Notes: generated by a model from the letters alone, not told the origin. Shown: positions 26,100 through 34,902, numbered from the stretch's first letter. The stretch: DNA of 64,000 nt from Herbaspirillum autotrophicum (GCF_001189915.1 NZ_LFLS01000002.1:248001-312000); one strand, 5' to 3'. Numbers and translations: made by a program.

Positions 26100-27553
26100 T
26101 GATGACAACTACCGCTGCCTCTGCACTACCCGCTGCCGAGCTTCAGGCCGACGATCTCGGCCTGATCCGCAACCGCGTATTCGATGAACTCGCCATCGGC
26201 GATTCAGCCCGAATTGTGCGTACCCTGAGCGCCGACGACATCAAACTGTTCGCTGTGTTGTCGGGCGATGCCAATCCGCAGCATCTGGACCCCGACTTTG
26301 CCGCGCATACCCGTTTCCATGGCGTGATCGCGCACGGCATGTATGGCGGCGCGCTGATTTCGGCGGTGCTGGGTACGCAACTGCCGGGGCCGGGTACGAT
26401 TTATCTGAACCAGACGCTCAAATTTGTGGCGCCGGTGCATATCGGCGACACGCTGACCACCAGCGCTACCGTGACCAGCCTTGAGCCGCTCAAGAAACAT
26501 GTAAAACTGGCATGCCTGTGTGTCAATCAGGATGGCGTCACGGTGATCTCCGGTGAGGCTGAAGTGATCGCGCCCACCGAGGCCATCGTGCGTGCCCGCA
26601 CCACGCTGCCGGAAGTGCGCCTGACCAGCAACGATCAGAACGGCGGCGTGCAATTGTTGCTCAACCATGTACGGCCGCTGGCGGCAGTCGTCACCGCCGT
26701 GGTACATCCCTGCGATGCGCTGAGCCTGTCGGGCGCGCTCGACGCGCACGCCGCCGGCCTGATCGTGCCGGTGCTGGTGGCGCCGCGCGAGAAGCTGCTG
26801 GGAGTGGCTGCTGCTGCCGGCCTCGACATTTCCGGTTTGCGCATAGAGGATGTGCCGCACAGCCATGCTGCTGCCGCACGCGCAGTGGAAATGGCCTTGC
26901 AGGGTGAAGTTGAAGTGCTGATGAAAGGCAGCCTGCACACCGATGAACTGATGTCGGCAGTGACCGGCTGTGTGGCGCTGCGCACCAAGCGCCGCATCAG
27001 CCACTGTTTCCTGATGCAGACCCCGGCCTATCCGCGCCCGTTCATCATCACCGATGCCGCCATCAATATCGCCCCCACCCTCGATCACAAGGCCGACATC
27101 ATCCGCAACGCCATCGACCTGGCGCATGCGATTGGCGTCGCCCGGCCACGAGTGGCGATTCTGGCGGCGGTCGAAACCGTCAATCCGGCCATGCCGGCCA
27201 CACTCGATGCCGCCGTGTTGTGCAAGATGGCGGAACGCGGTCAGATCAGCGGCGCCATCCTCGACGGACCGCTGGCGTTTGACAATGCGGTGTCGGCCAC
27301 TGCCGCGCGCATCAAGGGCATCGTCTCGGAAGTGGCCGGCCAAGCCGACATTCTGGTGGTGCCCGATCTGGAGAGCGGCAACATGCTGGCCAAGCAACTG
27401 GAATACATGGGCCACGCCGCCAGCGCCGGTATCGTACTCGGCGCACGCTTGCCGATTGTACTGACCAGTCGCGCCGACTCGCGCGAAAGCCGCATCGCGT
27501 CCTGCGCGCTGGCCTTGCTGCTGGCGCATCGTTACCGGGGCACGCCGCCATGA
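26096..27553 (+). CDS. Bifunctional enoyl-CoA hydratase (MaoC) / phosphate acyltransferase (Pta) fusion
   Basis: This 485-residue fusion has a MaoC hot-dog hydratase domain at about residues 1-165, with the catalytic-type segment SGDANPQHLDPDFAAHTRFHGVIAHGM. A phosphate acetyl/butyryltransferase domain at about 185-480 carries GSLHTDELM, ITDAAINIAPTLDHKADIIRNAIDLA and LDGPLAFDNAVS. The first domain interconverts enoyl-CoA and (R)-3-hydroxyacyl-CoA, the phaC substrate. The second converts acyl-CoA to acyl-phosphate for the kinase encoded next. Three tandem ATGs occur at 26096, 26099 and 26102; I list the first, which overlaps the phasin stop. The fusion class is known in proteobacteria. The preferred acyl chain is unknown. 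Confidence 0.9.
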   Translation: MMMTTTAASALPAAELQADDLGLIRNRVFDELAIGDSARIVRTLSADDIKLFAVLSGDANPQHLDPDFAAHTRFHGVIAHGMYGGALISAVLGTQLPGPGTIYLNQTLKFVAPVHIGDTLTTSATVTSLEPLKKHVKLACLCVNQDGVTVISGEAEVIAPTEAIVRARTTLPEVRLTSNDQNGGVQLLLNHVRPLAAVVTAVVHPCDALSLSGALDAHAAGLIVPVLVAPREKLLGVAAAAGLDISGLRIEDVPHSHAAAARAVEMALQGEVEVLMKGSLHTDELMSAVTGCVALRTKRRISHCFLMQTPAYPRPFIITDAAINIAPTLDHKADIIRNAIDLAHAIGVARPRVAILAAVETVNPAMPATLDAAVLCKMAERGQISGAILDGPLAFDNAVSATAARIKGIVSEVAGQADILVVPDLESGNMLAKQLEYMGHAASAGIVLGARLPIVLTSRADSRESRIASCALALLLAHRYRGTPP

Positions 27554-28764
27554 GCGATCCGCAGATGAATGAATTGATTCTGGTACTCAACTGCGGTTCC
27601 TCAAGCATCAAGTTCGGCTTGTTCGAAGCCGGTCCTGAGCAGTTGGCACGACAGGCAATCTGGCGCGGCAAGGCGGACGGCATCGGTAGCCACAACGCGG
27701 TGCTGGAGATTCACGGCAGCGCCACCAGCGCCTTGACCCTGTCTGCGGAAAATCCCTACCACGATGCGCTCGGCGCCATCCGCACCGAGGTGCTGGCCTA
27801 TCTGACGCACACCGGCAGCCGGCTGCTCAGCATTGCCCATCGCGTAGTGCATGGTGGCGCCAAATATTTTGCGCCGGTGCGGGTCGATCATGCGGTGCTG
27901 GAAGATTTGCGCAGCTATATCCCGCTGGCACCGTTGCACCAGCCGTTTGCGCTGGAAGCGATTGAAGCCTTGCTGAACTCGCATCCGGAATTGCCGCAGG
28001 TAGCTTGTTTCGATACCGCGTTTCACCACACCGTACCGCGCGTCGAGCAAATGTTGCCGCTGCCGCAAGCGGCCTGGGACCGTGGCTTGCGGCGCTACGG
28101 TTTTCATGGCTTGTCGTATGAATACCAGTCACTGGTGCTGGCGGAACGCTATGGCGATGCCGCCCGTGGCAAAACCATCGTCGCCCATCTCGGCAGCGGT
28201 GCCAGCCTGTGCGCCATGCAAGACTTGCGCAGTGTCGCCACCACCATGGGCTTTTCCGCCCTCGATGGCCTGATGATGGGCACCCGCTGCGGCACTCTCG
28301 ACCCCGGCGCAGTCTTGTATCTGCTGGAAATCGAAAAGCAGACGCCGCAACAGATCGGCCAGTTGCTGTATCGCGAGTCGGGTCTGCTCGGCGTGTCCGG
28401 AGTGTCTTCCGATCCGCGCATCCTGTTGCAGCAGGAACAAGATAATCCGGCGGTGCGCGATGCTCTCGATTTGTATGTGCGCCGCATCGTCCGTGAAATC
28501 GGCGCCCTGACCGCCGTGCTCGGCGGTCTCGACTTGCTGGTCTTCACTGCCGGTATCGGCGAAAACAATGCCGAAATACGCAGCCGCATCTGCCACGCCC
28601 TGTGCTTTCTCGGCATCGGTCTCGATAACGTCGCCAATGCCGGCAACGCCGCCGTCATTTCGCGCAGCGGACGACAACCGCTGGTGGCGGTGGAAGCCAC
28701 CAATGAAGAATGGATTGCCGCCTCACACGCCCGTCAGTTGCTGACCGTACAACAACACCACTGA
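27550..28764 (+). CDS. ackA: Acetate/propionate-family kinase (AckA type)
   Basis: This 404-residue kinase converts acyl-phosphate and ADP to a carboxylate and ATP. Visible family motifs are LNCGSSSIKF near residue 13, RVVHGG near 97, CFDTAFHHT near 155, AHLGSGASLC near 213, GLMMGTRCGTLDPG near 239 and FTAGIGENNAEIRSRIC near 335. It begins inside the stop codon of the MaoC-Pta gene and closes the nine-gene run. Together the two enzymes make ATP by substrate-level phosphorylation, sensible under the oxygen limitation implied by the FNR box. Acetate, propionate or butyrate as substrate cannot be decided here. Confidence 0.94.
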   Translation: MSDPQMNELILVLNCGSSSIKFGLFEAGPEQLARQAIWRGKADGIGSHNAVLEIHGSATSALTLSAENPYHDALGAIRTEVLAYLTHTGSRLLSIAHRVVHGGAKYFAPVRVDHAVLEDLRSYIPLAPLHQPFALEAIEALLNSHPELPQVACFDTAFHHTVPRVEQMLPLPQAAWDRGLRRYGFHGLSYEYQSLVLAERYGDAARGKTIVAHLGSGASLCAMQDLRSVATTMGFSALDGLMMGTRCGTLDPGAVLYLLEIEKQTPQQIGQLLYRESGLLGVSGVSSDPRILLQQEQDNPAVRDALDLYVRRIVREIGALTAVLGGLDLLVFTAGIGENNAEIRSRICHALCFLGIGLDNVANAGNAAVISRSGRQPLVAVEATNEEWIAASHARQLLTVQQHH

Positions 28765-28803
28765 CACAGGGAAGTCGGCGCCGGCAGCGTGTTTGCGCTG
28801 CAA

Positions 28804-28845
28804 TTGACCTGGATCAATCCGGCCGGCCCGAAACCGGCAGATGAT
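28804..28845 (+). promoter_or_regulatory. FNR/ANR-type promoter of the universal stress gene
   Basis: TTGAC-CTGG-ATCAA at 28804-28817 differs from the FNR consensus at one of ten conserved bases. With class II geometry the -10 would lie at 28840-28845, where GATGAT (4 of 6 to TATAAT) is found. The start codon of the universal stress gene is 115 bases beyond the box. It suggests co-activation with the phaC operon. Confidence 0.6.
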
Positions 28846-28931
28846 GCAGGTAACCGCTGCGCGCCTCACACTGCAAGGCGGCAGCGCCGTGCCGCGGGCC
28901 GGTCCGCATCTGTTTCGTCAAAGGTGACCTC

Positions 28932-29756
28932 ATGACATACAAAACCATTCTGGTACACGTCGATCAGTCCAGCCATGCAGCAGCCAGAATCAAGGCCGCA
29001 GCCGAACTGGCGATTGCCCAGGAAGCGCATCTGGTCGGCACCGCCGCCACCGGCATCTCGCGCTACATTTACTCGGATGGCGCCGCTTTCGTCGGCTCGG
29101 TCATCGATACCCTGCGCCAACAGGCCGGTCAGGCGCTGGACCAGTTCGATGAAATCGCGCGCCGGCTCGGGGTGCATTCGTATGAACGGCGTCTGATCGA
29201 TGACGACCCGGCCAGCGCCCTGGCGCTGCAGGCGCGCTACAGCGATCTGGTAGTGGTCAGCCAGGAAGATTTCGGCGAGCGCAGTATCGGCGACGCCGGC
29301 GACTTGCCGGAATATGTCATGCTCAATTGCGCGCGCCCGGTCCTGATGATTCCCTATGCCGGCAAATTCGAACACATCGGCCGCCATGTCCTGATTGCCT
29401 GGGACGGCAGCATGGAAGCCACGCGCGCCATCACCAGTGCGATTCCGCTCTTGAAACGGGCACGTTCGGTGACGGTGGCGCTGTTCAATCCCTCCGCCAG
29501 CGACGATGCCCACGGCCAGCAACCGGGTGCCGATATCGGCCTGTATCTGGCGCGCCATGGCATCCGTGTTGAAGTCGCACAGGAAACCACCGAACTCGAT
29601 ATCGGCAACGCCCTGCTCTCGCTGGCCGCCGACAAAGGCAGCGATCTGATCGTGATGGGCGGCTATGGCCACACCCGTTTCCGTGAAGTCTTGCTGGGCG
29701 GCGTCACGCTCACGGTTCTCAGAACCATGACGGTGCCAGTGTTAATGTCGCATTAA
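28932..29756 (+). CDS. Universal stress protein, tandem UspA domains
   Basis: This 274-residue cytoplasmic protein has two UspA folds. The first starts at KTILVHVDQSSHAAAR. The second starts near residue 152 with HVLIAWDGSMEATRAI and ends in the ATP-loop-like GGYGHTRFREVLLGGVT, which has the G-x2-G-x9-G spacing but Gly in place of the following Ser/Thr. Double-domain Usp proteins of this type are often induced at low oxygen in beta- and gammaproteobacteria. The ribosome site is AAGGTGA just before the ATG. An FNR-type box upstream links it to the preceding operon, but its own promoter suggests separate transcription. Confidence 0.92.
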   Translation: MTYKTILVHVDQSSHAAARIKAAAELAIAQEAHLVGTAATGISRYIYSDGAAFVGSVIDTLRQQAGQALDQFDEIARRLGVHSYERRLIDDDPASALALQARYSDLVVVSQEDFGERSIGDAGDLPEYVMLNCARPVLMIPYAGKFEHIGRHVLIAWDGSMEATRAITSAIPLLKRARSVTVALFNPSASDDAHGQQPGADIGLYLARHGIRVEVAQETTELDIGNALLSLAADKGSDLIVMGGYGHTRFREVLLGGVTLTVLRTMTVPVLMSH

Positions 29757-29943
29757 GTTGGCCGGCAGCACGTTGGTATGGTCGATGGCAATCGATAACG
29801 AGAAATGAAGCGCCGCCTCGCCTGTATCGCGCAAGCTGCTGGCAGCAATGCACCGAAACACGCGTGGCGGGGAACAGACTTTATTGCCGACACCTTGATG
29901 TCAAGGCCGTGTTTGCAGCAGATCGAGAGACCTGATACCTGCC

Positions 29944-30618
29944 TTACAGATAAAGCACTTCAAGGGTCACAGAACCATCCAGCGGAACGTCTTGTGTCAG
30001 TGGCAGATTTTCCGGCTTGTTCAGATAGGCTCTGACAGAAATGGTGCCACTTACGGTCTGCGCTGCGAACGGTACAGTGGTGCCTGCCGCCGCCCAGGAG
30101 AAACGCCGGTCTTTGCCGAGCATGCCGCTGCCGGTAGTTGCCGATACCGCACCGGTGTCGATCCACGCACCGCCATTGACCGAAAAGATCTGCGTGGCGG
30201 GTTCATTGTCGGTGGTAATCACGTTGCGCGGCATGAACATCATATAGCCACCGACCTTGCTTGCACCCACTGTACCCAAACCATAAATCCAGTCGTCAGG
30301 GGCAGCAGTGCCGGAAACGCCGGAGACGACCGATGATGCCCGGTTATCGATGGTCTTCAAGGCCATTCGGATTTTTGCATTGCACGTAATGGCGAACGAA
30401 ACGTCCTTTCTTTCATGCCTGGTATAGGCACCCCTGCTCAGCGAAGAGGGTGAAATAACCCCGTAATCGACGATGCCATTTGCGCCGAGTGTAATATCGC
30501 AGGAAGGAGGACTGATTACGCCGGTGACTTTCAGTTCGGCTTGCTTGGCTGCATGAGCCGAAAATACAGTCAGCAAGGCACTGGCAAGAATAGATACGCG
30601 AGCAAGATTTTTCATCAT
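29944..30618 (-). CDS. DUF1120 fimbrial-subunit-like secreted protein
   Basis: This 224-residue protein has a signal peptide (MMKNLARVSILASALLTVFSAHA, cleavage near residue 23). The mature part resembles DUF1120 proteins: ELKVTGVISPPSCDITLG near the N-terminus, then VDYGVISPSSL, a disulfide-like Cys pair (CDI and ITCNAK), and ISVRAYL near the end. DUF1120 proteins usually accompany chaperone-usher pilus genes. None is near, so this is an orphan or a remnant of such a cluster. AAAGGAAA precedes two tandem ATGs; the first is at 30618. Base composition looks a little more AT-rich than neighbours. Confidence 0.8.
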   Translation of the reverse strand: MMKNLARVSILASALLTVFSAHAAKQAELKVTGVISPPSCDITLGANGIVDYGVISPSSLSRGAYTRHERKDVSFAITCNAKIRMALKTIDNRASSVVSGVSGTAAPDDWIYGLGTVGASKVGGYMMFMPRNVITTDNEPATQIFSVNGGAWIDTGAVSATTGSGMLGKDRRFSWAAAGTTVPFAAQTVSGTISVRAYLNKPENLPLTQDVPLDGSVTLEVLYL

Positions 30619-30869
30619 GTTTTCCTTTAAAGATTTGGATTGCTATGGACACATGCCCATTTGCTTCCATATGGAAACATTTTTATTTTGCAGACCGTGG
30701 CTTGCGATCAACATGAATGAGGGGAAAATGGCGCGCAAAATGCGAATTCGCAGAAAAAAGTTTTCTCGCAATCCGCGACAACACTTCGATCAGTGACAAC
30801 CGTTTGCAGGCCGGGCTCGCCGTACCGGGCTTCGATCTCTCCCTTGCGGTCGCGGTGGCATGGATCTAA

Positions 30870-31066
30870 ACGGAGGGCAATACGGCCATCATTCTGGCGC
30901 ATCACGGCCTGTTCGCTTGCGCATCGAAAGAGGCGACGCAACTGTCTTGCGCACACCAACATCATTTTGAGATTTTTCTCGTAGCTGCCGCACGAGCGCT
31001 TCGCCACACTGGATACATCTTCACTTTCCGGTGTCCTGGCGTATGCAAATTCTTCTTTTTATGTGG
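30870..31066 (+). pseudogene. Possible decayed class II aldolase-like fragment
   Basis: After an in-frame stop at 30867, the plus-strand frame reads TEGNTAIILAHHGLFACASKEA, resembling the conserved aldolase II stretch (I-L-x-x-H-G-L-L-x-x-G-x-x-x-x-E-A), followed by a helix-like segment and a stop. Nothing clearly homologous lies further upstream. The match is short and made from memory of the family, so it is only a suggestion. Confidence 0.22.
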
Positions 31067-31396
31067 CTGATCCCGCTTCTGCCGCTGCTGGTAGCATGGC
31101 TCACGCGTCCCGACGAAAAGCCGGTCGTCATGCCGCCATCCACGCCTGCCAGCGCAACGCGTGTTTGCGCGAATACCCAAGCCACGGCACCGGCCCGGCA
31201 ACCGTTGCCGCAATTCTCCGCGGCCTATCGCCAGCGGGCGCTGTGTGCTTATCAGGAAATGCAGGCCATGGAGGGGGAAGATCGGCGGTGCGGACCTCCG
31301 GATGCTGCGCATCTTGTTGCTGACATGGGCAATGCAACACCCTCCGGCCATCATGCACGTCACATCACCATCGTGCTGGCGCATGAGCGCGCATAA
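31043..31396 (+). CDS. Doubtful small membrane protein
   Basis: This 117-residue frame begins with one strongly hydrophobic segment (MQILLFMWLIPLLPLLVAWL) followed by a polar, Ala- and Pro-rich tail. The start at 31043 has no clear ribosome site. I do not recognise a family. It overlaps the possible aldolase fragment in another frame. It may be a real membrane-anchored small protein or chance. Confidence 0.22.
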   Translation: MQILLFMWLIPLLPLLVAWLTRPDEKPVVMPPSTPASATRVCANTQATAPARQPLPQFSAAYRQRALCAYQEMQAMEGEDRRCGPPDAAHLVADMGNATPSGHHARHITIVLAHERA

Positions 31397-31588
31397 TTCC
31401 GGCAAAATTCCGAGCATGCGAGGGCTGCTGTTGCGGAGGATATTGAATGGACTGCCATGCCATTATCAAAGCACGGCTCACCTGACAATCAGGACCAAGG
31501 AACTGTTGCAACGGGAAAACGAGATATTACTGCCAGCTGGTGGTCGTGGCGTTTGCATTCGCGATGCGGGATTGCTCTGCCGGCAGTG

Positions 31589-31855
31589 TCAAGACGACAC
31601 AAACACTTCCACGGCAACCTCACCTGTCAGCTGGTCCACCTGCGCGCAGCTGAATATTTCCGGTGCACGCGGGTCTCTGGCCGGCAGATAGAATTCGAAA
31701 CCGGCTTTACCGGCACCCGTGACGTGACGCAGCGTCAGGCAATCGGCGATTTGCCAGTCCGGCGGCAATTGATCAAGGTGCGCGGCCAGTGCGGCGCAGG
31801 TGGCATTCTTGGCAATCATTTCCAGCTCGGCCGGTGCGTAGACTTTCTTTTCCAT
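31589..31855 (-). CDS. Hypothetical 88-residue protein
   Basis: This small soluble-looking protein has no signal peptide or membrane helix. It starts MEKKVYAPAELEMIAKNATC and ends with VDQLTGEVAVEVFVSS. Three cysteines are spread along it. GGACAG lies about 6-11 bases before the ATG. Codon use looks normal for the window and the sequence is not low-complexity, so I think it is a genuine gene. I do not recognise the family. Nothing nearby indicates a function. Confidence 0.5.
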   Translation of the reverse strand: MEKKVYAPAELEMIAKNATCAALAAHLDQLPPDWQIADCLTLRHVTGAGKAGFEFYLPARDPRAPEIFSCAQVDQLTGEVAVEVFVSS

Positions 31856-31932
31856 GCTATCTGTCCAATTTCATATTGACGTTCAGAGATGGCGATAACA
31901 CGTGGAGTGTATTCCGTAGTGTGCAGTTGTGC

Positions 31933-31976
31933 AAAGCCTCCCGGGCCCGGTTACGGTAACGGTAACGGGAGGCTTT
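31933..31976 (-). terminator. Terminator-like hairpin after the beta-barrel gene
   Basis: AAAGCCTCCCG (31933-31943) and CGGGAGGCTTT (31966-31976) pair perfectly over 11 bases. It lies 44 bases beyond the stop of the leftward beta-barrel gene. On that strand the stem ends in TTT, giving only a short U-tract. Confidence 0.55.
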
Positions 31977-32020
31977 GGCGTCTGCCGCGAAGACTGCTGC
32001 GGCAGATTGACGCGAAAAAA

Positions 32021-32656
32021 TCAGAAGCGATAGCGCAGGCCCAGTGTGGCCATGTCGGTACGGACCTTGACTTCATTGTCGATTTTTTGTTGCCCATAGT
32101 ATTCATACTCGGCACGCAATGCCAATTGTGGCGTCAGCTTGTACTCGACGCCGACACCCAGCAGAGGTACGGTGCTTATTCGTTTTTCGGAAAACCGGGA
32201 ACGGGGACCCGAGGATTTCGAATCCATCTTGCTCAGCATGACACCAAGTTTGCCGAAAACAGAAAAATCTTCGCCGAAATAGTAGCTGCCGACACCATTT
32301 ACAGCGATGCCTTGCACCTTGATGTCTGCCGTTATACCTTTCATCGGCCCCGTGCCGTCAGCCTTGTACTTGCCGAGATGGATGTACTGGGTTTCGAGCG
32401 CCCAGTTTTGGTTGAACTGATAGCCGCCATACAATTTGAAGCCGGCATTGTTTTTCTTCTGCGAGGAATTCTGTTCCAGCTTCGGGTTATCCAGTTTCGG
32501 ACTGATCGTCGAATAACCAATCCCGGTCCCGAGATACCAGCCTGACTGATCTTGCTCACTGGCAGCCACACTGCTGCCCGCCGCTACGGCGCACAACACG
32601 CCCAGCGACAAGGTTTTACTGAAGCGCTTATTGCATCGGATATGCGGAAATTTCAT
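32021..32656 (-). CDS. Outer-membrane beta-barrel protein (OmpA-barrel/OmpW-like)
   Basis: This 211-residue protein has a signal peptide (MKFPHIRCNKRFSKTLSLGV..., cleavage near SVAA, about residue 32). The mature part is a small eight-strand-type barrel: GWYLGTGIGYSTI, AGFKLYGGYQFNQNWALETQYIHLG, GVGSYYFGEDFSVFGKLG, and a typical final strand TDMATLGLRYRF ending in Phe, which outer-membrane insertion machinery recognises. It resembles the OmpA N-terminal barrel with no peptidoglycan-binding domain. ATG 32656 has AGAAAG upstream; a longer reading adds 34 unlikely residues. Function beyond barrel formation is unknown. The upstream stretch contains an imperfect palindrome near 32891-32907. Confidence 0.88.
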   Translation of the reverse strand: MKFPHIRCNKRFSKTLSLGVLCAVAAGSSVAASEQDQSGWYLGTGIGYSTISPKLDNPKLEQNSSQKKNNAGFKLYGGYQFNQNWALETQYIHLGKYKADGTGPMKGITADIKVQGIAVNGVGSYYFGEDFSVFGKLGVMLSKMDSKSSGPRSRFSEKRISTVPLLGVGVEYKLTPQLALRAEYEYYGQQKIDNEVKVRTDMATLGLRYRF

Positions 32657-33192
32657 TGCTGTTTTCTTTCTGAAATAGATGAATGTGGACCTGATGAACG
32701 TATCGTCAGGTTTTCCCGTCCGACCGAATTTCTGCGATGCGCAGGGGCCGGAACTCAAGCCGCGAACTTGATCCGTTCTGCTGCATCTGTTTGCTTCTGG
32801 TTGCCGGCGGGGTACCTGAAATTCGACGGGACGGGAGCGATGGTGATAACGATTGCCGCAGCGATTTTCATGTTCGGGACCTCAAGACAAGATTTGAATT
32901 TCGAATCGCGTTGGAGGCGCAATTTTATTAAAATGACAACTTAATCGAAATAGAAAAACAACCAAAATCGGCTAGCGTTAATTTCAAATTGCGGATTGCC
33001 TTAACGATTTTTTGCATACCGATAGAAGAGAAGATTCGTAGTCTTGCCAGCGCAATTTCTCTACTATCCATCCCCTCTGCTTGCGGTCACGCCTCTGCCC
33101 GGCGCACGCTGTCCAATCATCGTCAGCGCCGGAGCCAAACCAGTGGCGCGCGCCCTCTTAGTTTTTTATCAATTTTGTTCAAGGATTTATTC
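32657..33192. other. AT-richer intergenic region between divergent genes
   Basis: About 536 bases separate the leftward barrel gene from the rightward esterase. The part from 32880 to 33010 is notably AT-rich. An imperfect 17-base palindrome, GATTTGAATTTCGAATC, lies at 32891-32907 and could be an operator. No gene is convincing here. Promoters for both neighbours are expected. Confidence 0.4.
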
Positions 33193-34902
33193 GTGTCATC
33201 CATTCCCGCTGATCTGCATTCCGCTTCGCTTTCTGCGACACCTTCCCTTTCACGTCGTCGCTTTCTGACCAACACCGCCGCTACCGGCGCCATCATTGCC
33301 AGCGCCGGTGCACTGTCGGCGTGCGCCAGCGCGGTGTCGGGAAGCAGTGCAGAGCCGTTGGCGGAAACCACGCTCGGTCGTGTGCGCGGCGTGCAGGCCC
33401 AAGGCGTGTATGCCTTCAAGGGTGTACCGTATGCAGCCAGCACTGCCGGTGCCAACCGTTTTCGTGCGCCGCAGCCACGCGCGCCATGGGCTGGCGTGCG
33501 CGATGCCACGGCCGGCGGCGCGTCGGCACCGCAACTCAAGGGCGGCAGCCCGGTCGAATTTGCCTGGTATTGGTCGGATATCGCCGCCAGCGAAGATTGC
33601 CTGTCACTGTCGATTTTTACGCCGGCACTGCGTGACAACAAGCGCCGTCCGATTCTGGTGTGGTTGCACGGCGGGGCGTTCTCGGCTGGTGCCGGCACCT
33701 CGGCCGGTTTCGACGGCAGTCATCTGGCCAAGGCGCAGGATGTGGTCGTGGTGTCGATCAATCATCGCCTCAATGTGCTGGGGTCGTTATACACCGGCGA
33801 ACATGCTGACCAACTGTCGCCAGAGTCGGCCAACACCGGTGTGCTGGATCAGGTAGCGGCATTGCAATGGGTCAAGGCCAATGCCGAAGCCTTCGGCGGC
33901 GATGCCGGCAACATCACCGTATTCGGACAATCCGGCGGCGCCGCCAAAGTGACTGCCCTGCTCGGTGTGCCGGCAGCGCGCGGTTTGATTCAGCGGGCTG
34001 TGGTGCAAAGCGGTTCGGGCGCCTGGCGCCTGGCGCAACCGGATGCCGCAGCGCGCGCCGGCCATGCCTTGTTGCGTGAATTCGGTCTGACGTCGGCCAA
34101 TGCCGGACGTCTGCGCGATGTGCCGGTGGAACAATTGATTGCCGCGTTCGGCAAGGTCACTGCCGCCACTGGCGGCGCCAGCGAATTCCGGCCGACGCTG
34201 GACGGCGTGGTGTTTGCGCAAGATCCGTTCGATCCCAAGGCATCACCGCTGGCAGCCAATATTCCGCTGCTGATCGGCAATGCGGCGCAGGAAGCGACCT
34301 TCTTTCTGGCCGCCGATCCGCGCAATTTCTCCTTGACGCAAGAACAGGTGCACAAACGCATCCAGCGCTTCATCCGTCTCAATGATGCCGATACCAAACG
34401 CTTGATCGGCGCTTACCGTGACAACAACAGCACAGCGTCGCCGAGCGAATTGTTGATCGCCATCGCCGGCGATTACAACTATCGCTTGCCGACACTGGCG
34501 GTGGCCGATCGTCAGAGCGCGCAAAACGCAGCGCCGGTCTATGCCTATGAATTCGACTGGAAATCGCCGGCCCGCAACGGCGTGCTGGGTTCGCCGCATA
34601 CTTCCGAAGTGCCATTCATTTTCGGTACGCTTGAGGCGGCACGGCCATTGATTCAGGACAGCCCCGATCAGTTGCAGGTGCGCGACCGCATCGGTGCCAT
34701 CTGGGCCCAGTTTGCCCGCACCGGCAATCCGGTCACCGCGGCCGTTCCCGGCTGGACGCCTTACACGGCGACCAATCGCACCACTGCCCTGCTCGGCCAG
34801 AGCTGGCGTGCGGCGGCTGATCCGGCGGCCAAGGCGCGCGCGGCATTTGCGGCAGTGCCGTTGTATGAGTACAGTTTCCCGGTGTCGTTTACGCGTGACT
34901 GA
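33193..34902 (+). CDS. Tat-exported type B carboxylesterase (para-nitrobenzyl esterase-like)
   Basis: This 569-residue alpha/beta hydrolase starts at GTG 33193, 7 bases after AAGGA. The leader has a canonical twin-arginine motif SRRRFL near residue 19, a hydrophobic stretch and LSACAS, which could be a lipobox or a signal peptidase site. The esterase part shows FKGVPYA, EDCLSLSIFTPA, the oxyanion loop WLHGGAFSAG, the nucleophile elbow FGQSGGAAKV, and a candidate catalytic His in LGSPHTSEVPFIFG. It probably hydrolyses carboxylic esters in the periplasm. The natural substrate is unknown. It stands alone and is followed by a strong terminator shared with regA. Confidence 0.9.
   Translation: MSSIPADLHSASLSATPSLSRRRFLTNTAATGAIIASAGALSACASAVSGSSAEPLAETTLGRVRGVQAQGVYAFKGVPYAASTAGANRFRAPQPRAPWAGVRDATAGGASAPQLKGGSPVEFAWYWSDIAASEDCLSLSIFTPALRDNKRRPILVWLHGGAFSAGAGTSAGFDGSHLAKAQDVVVVSINHRLNVLGSLYTGEHADQLSPESANTGVLDQVAALQWVKANAEAFGGDAGNITVFGQSGGAAKVTALLGVPAARGLIQRAVVQSGSGAWRLAQPDAAARAGHALLREFGLTSANAGRLRDVPVEQLIAAFGKVTAATGGASEFRPTLDGVVFAQDPFDPKASPLAANIPLLIGNAAQEATFFLAADPRNFSLTQEQVHKRIQRFIRLNDADTKRLIGAYRDNNSTASPSELLIAIAGDYNYRLPTLAVADRQSAQNAAPVYAYEFDWKSPARNGVLGSPHTSEVPFIFGTLEAARPLIQDSPDQLQVRDRIGAIWAQFARTGNPVTAAVPGWTPYTATNRTTALLGQSWRAAADPAAKARAAFAAVPLYEYSFPVSFTRD

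Larger units (their letters stand above)
30619..31588. other. About 970 bases without a convincing gene
   Basis: Several short open frames exist on both strands, but none has a good ribosome site plus recognisable protein character. A segment at 30870-31066 reads like the tail of a class II aldolase. A membrane-like frame lies at 31043-31396. The region looks like decayed or non-coding DNA between the DUF1120 gene and a small hypothetical gene. Confidence 0.5.

Noticed and set aside
30708-31007. 99-codon minus-strand frame as a gene
   Set aside because: No ribosome site, Cys/Arg-rich random-like composition, and no family resemblance.
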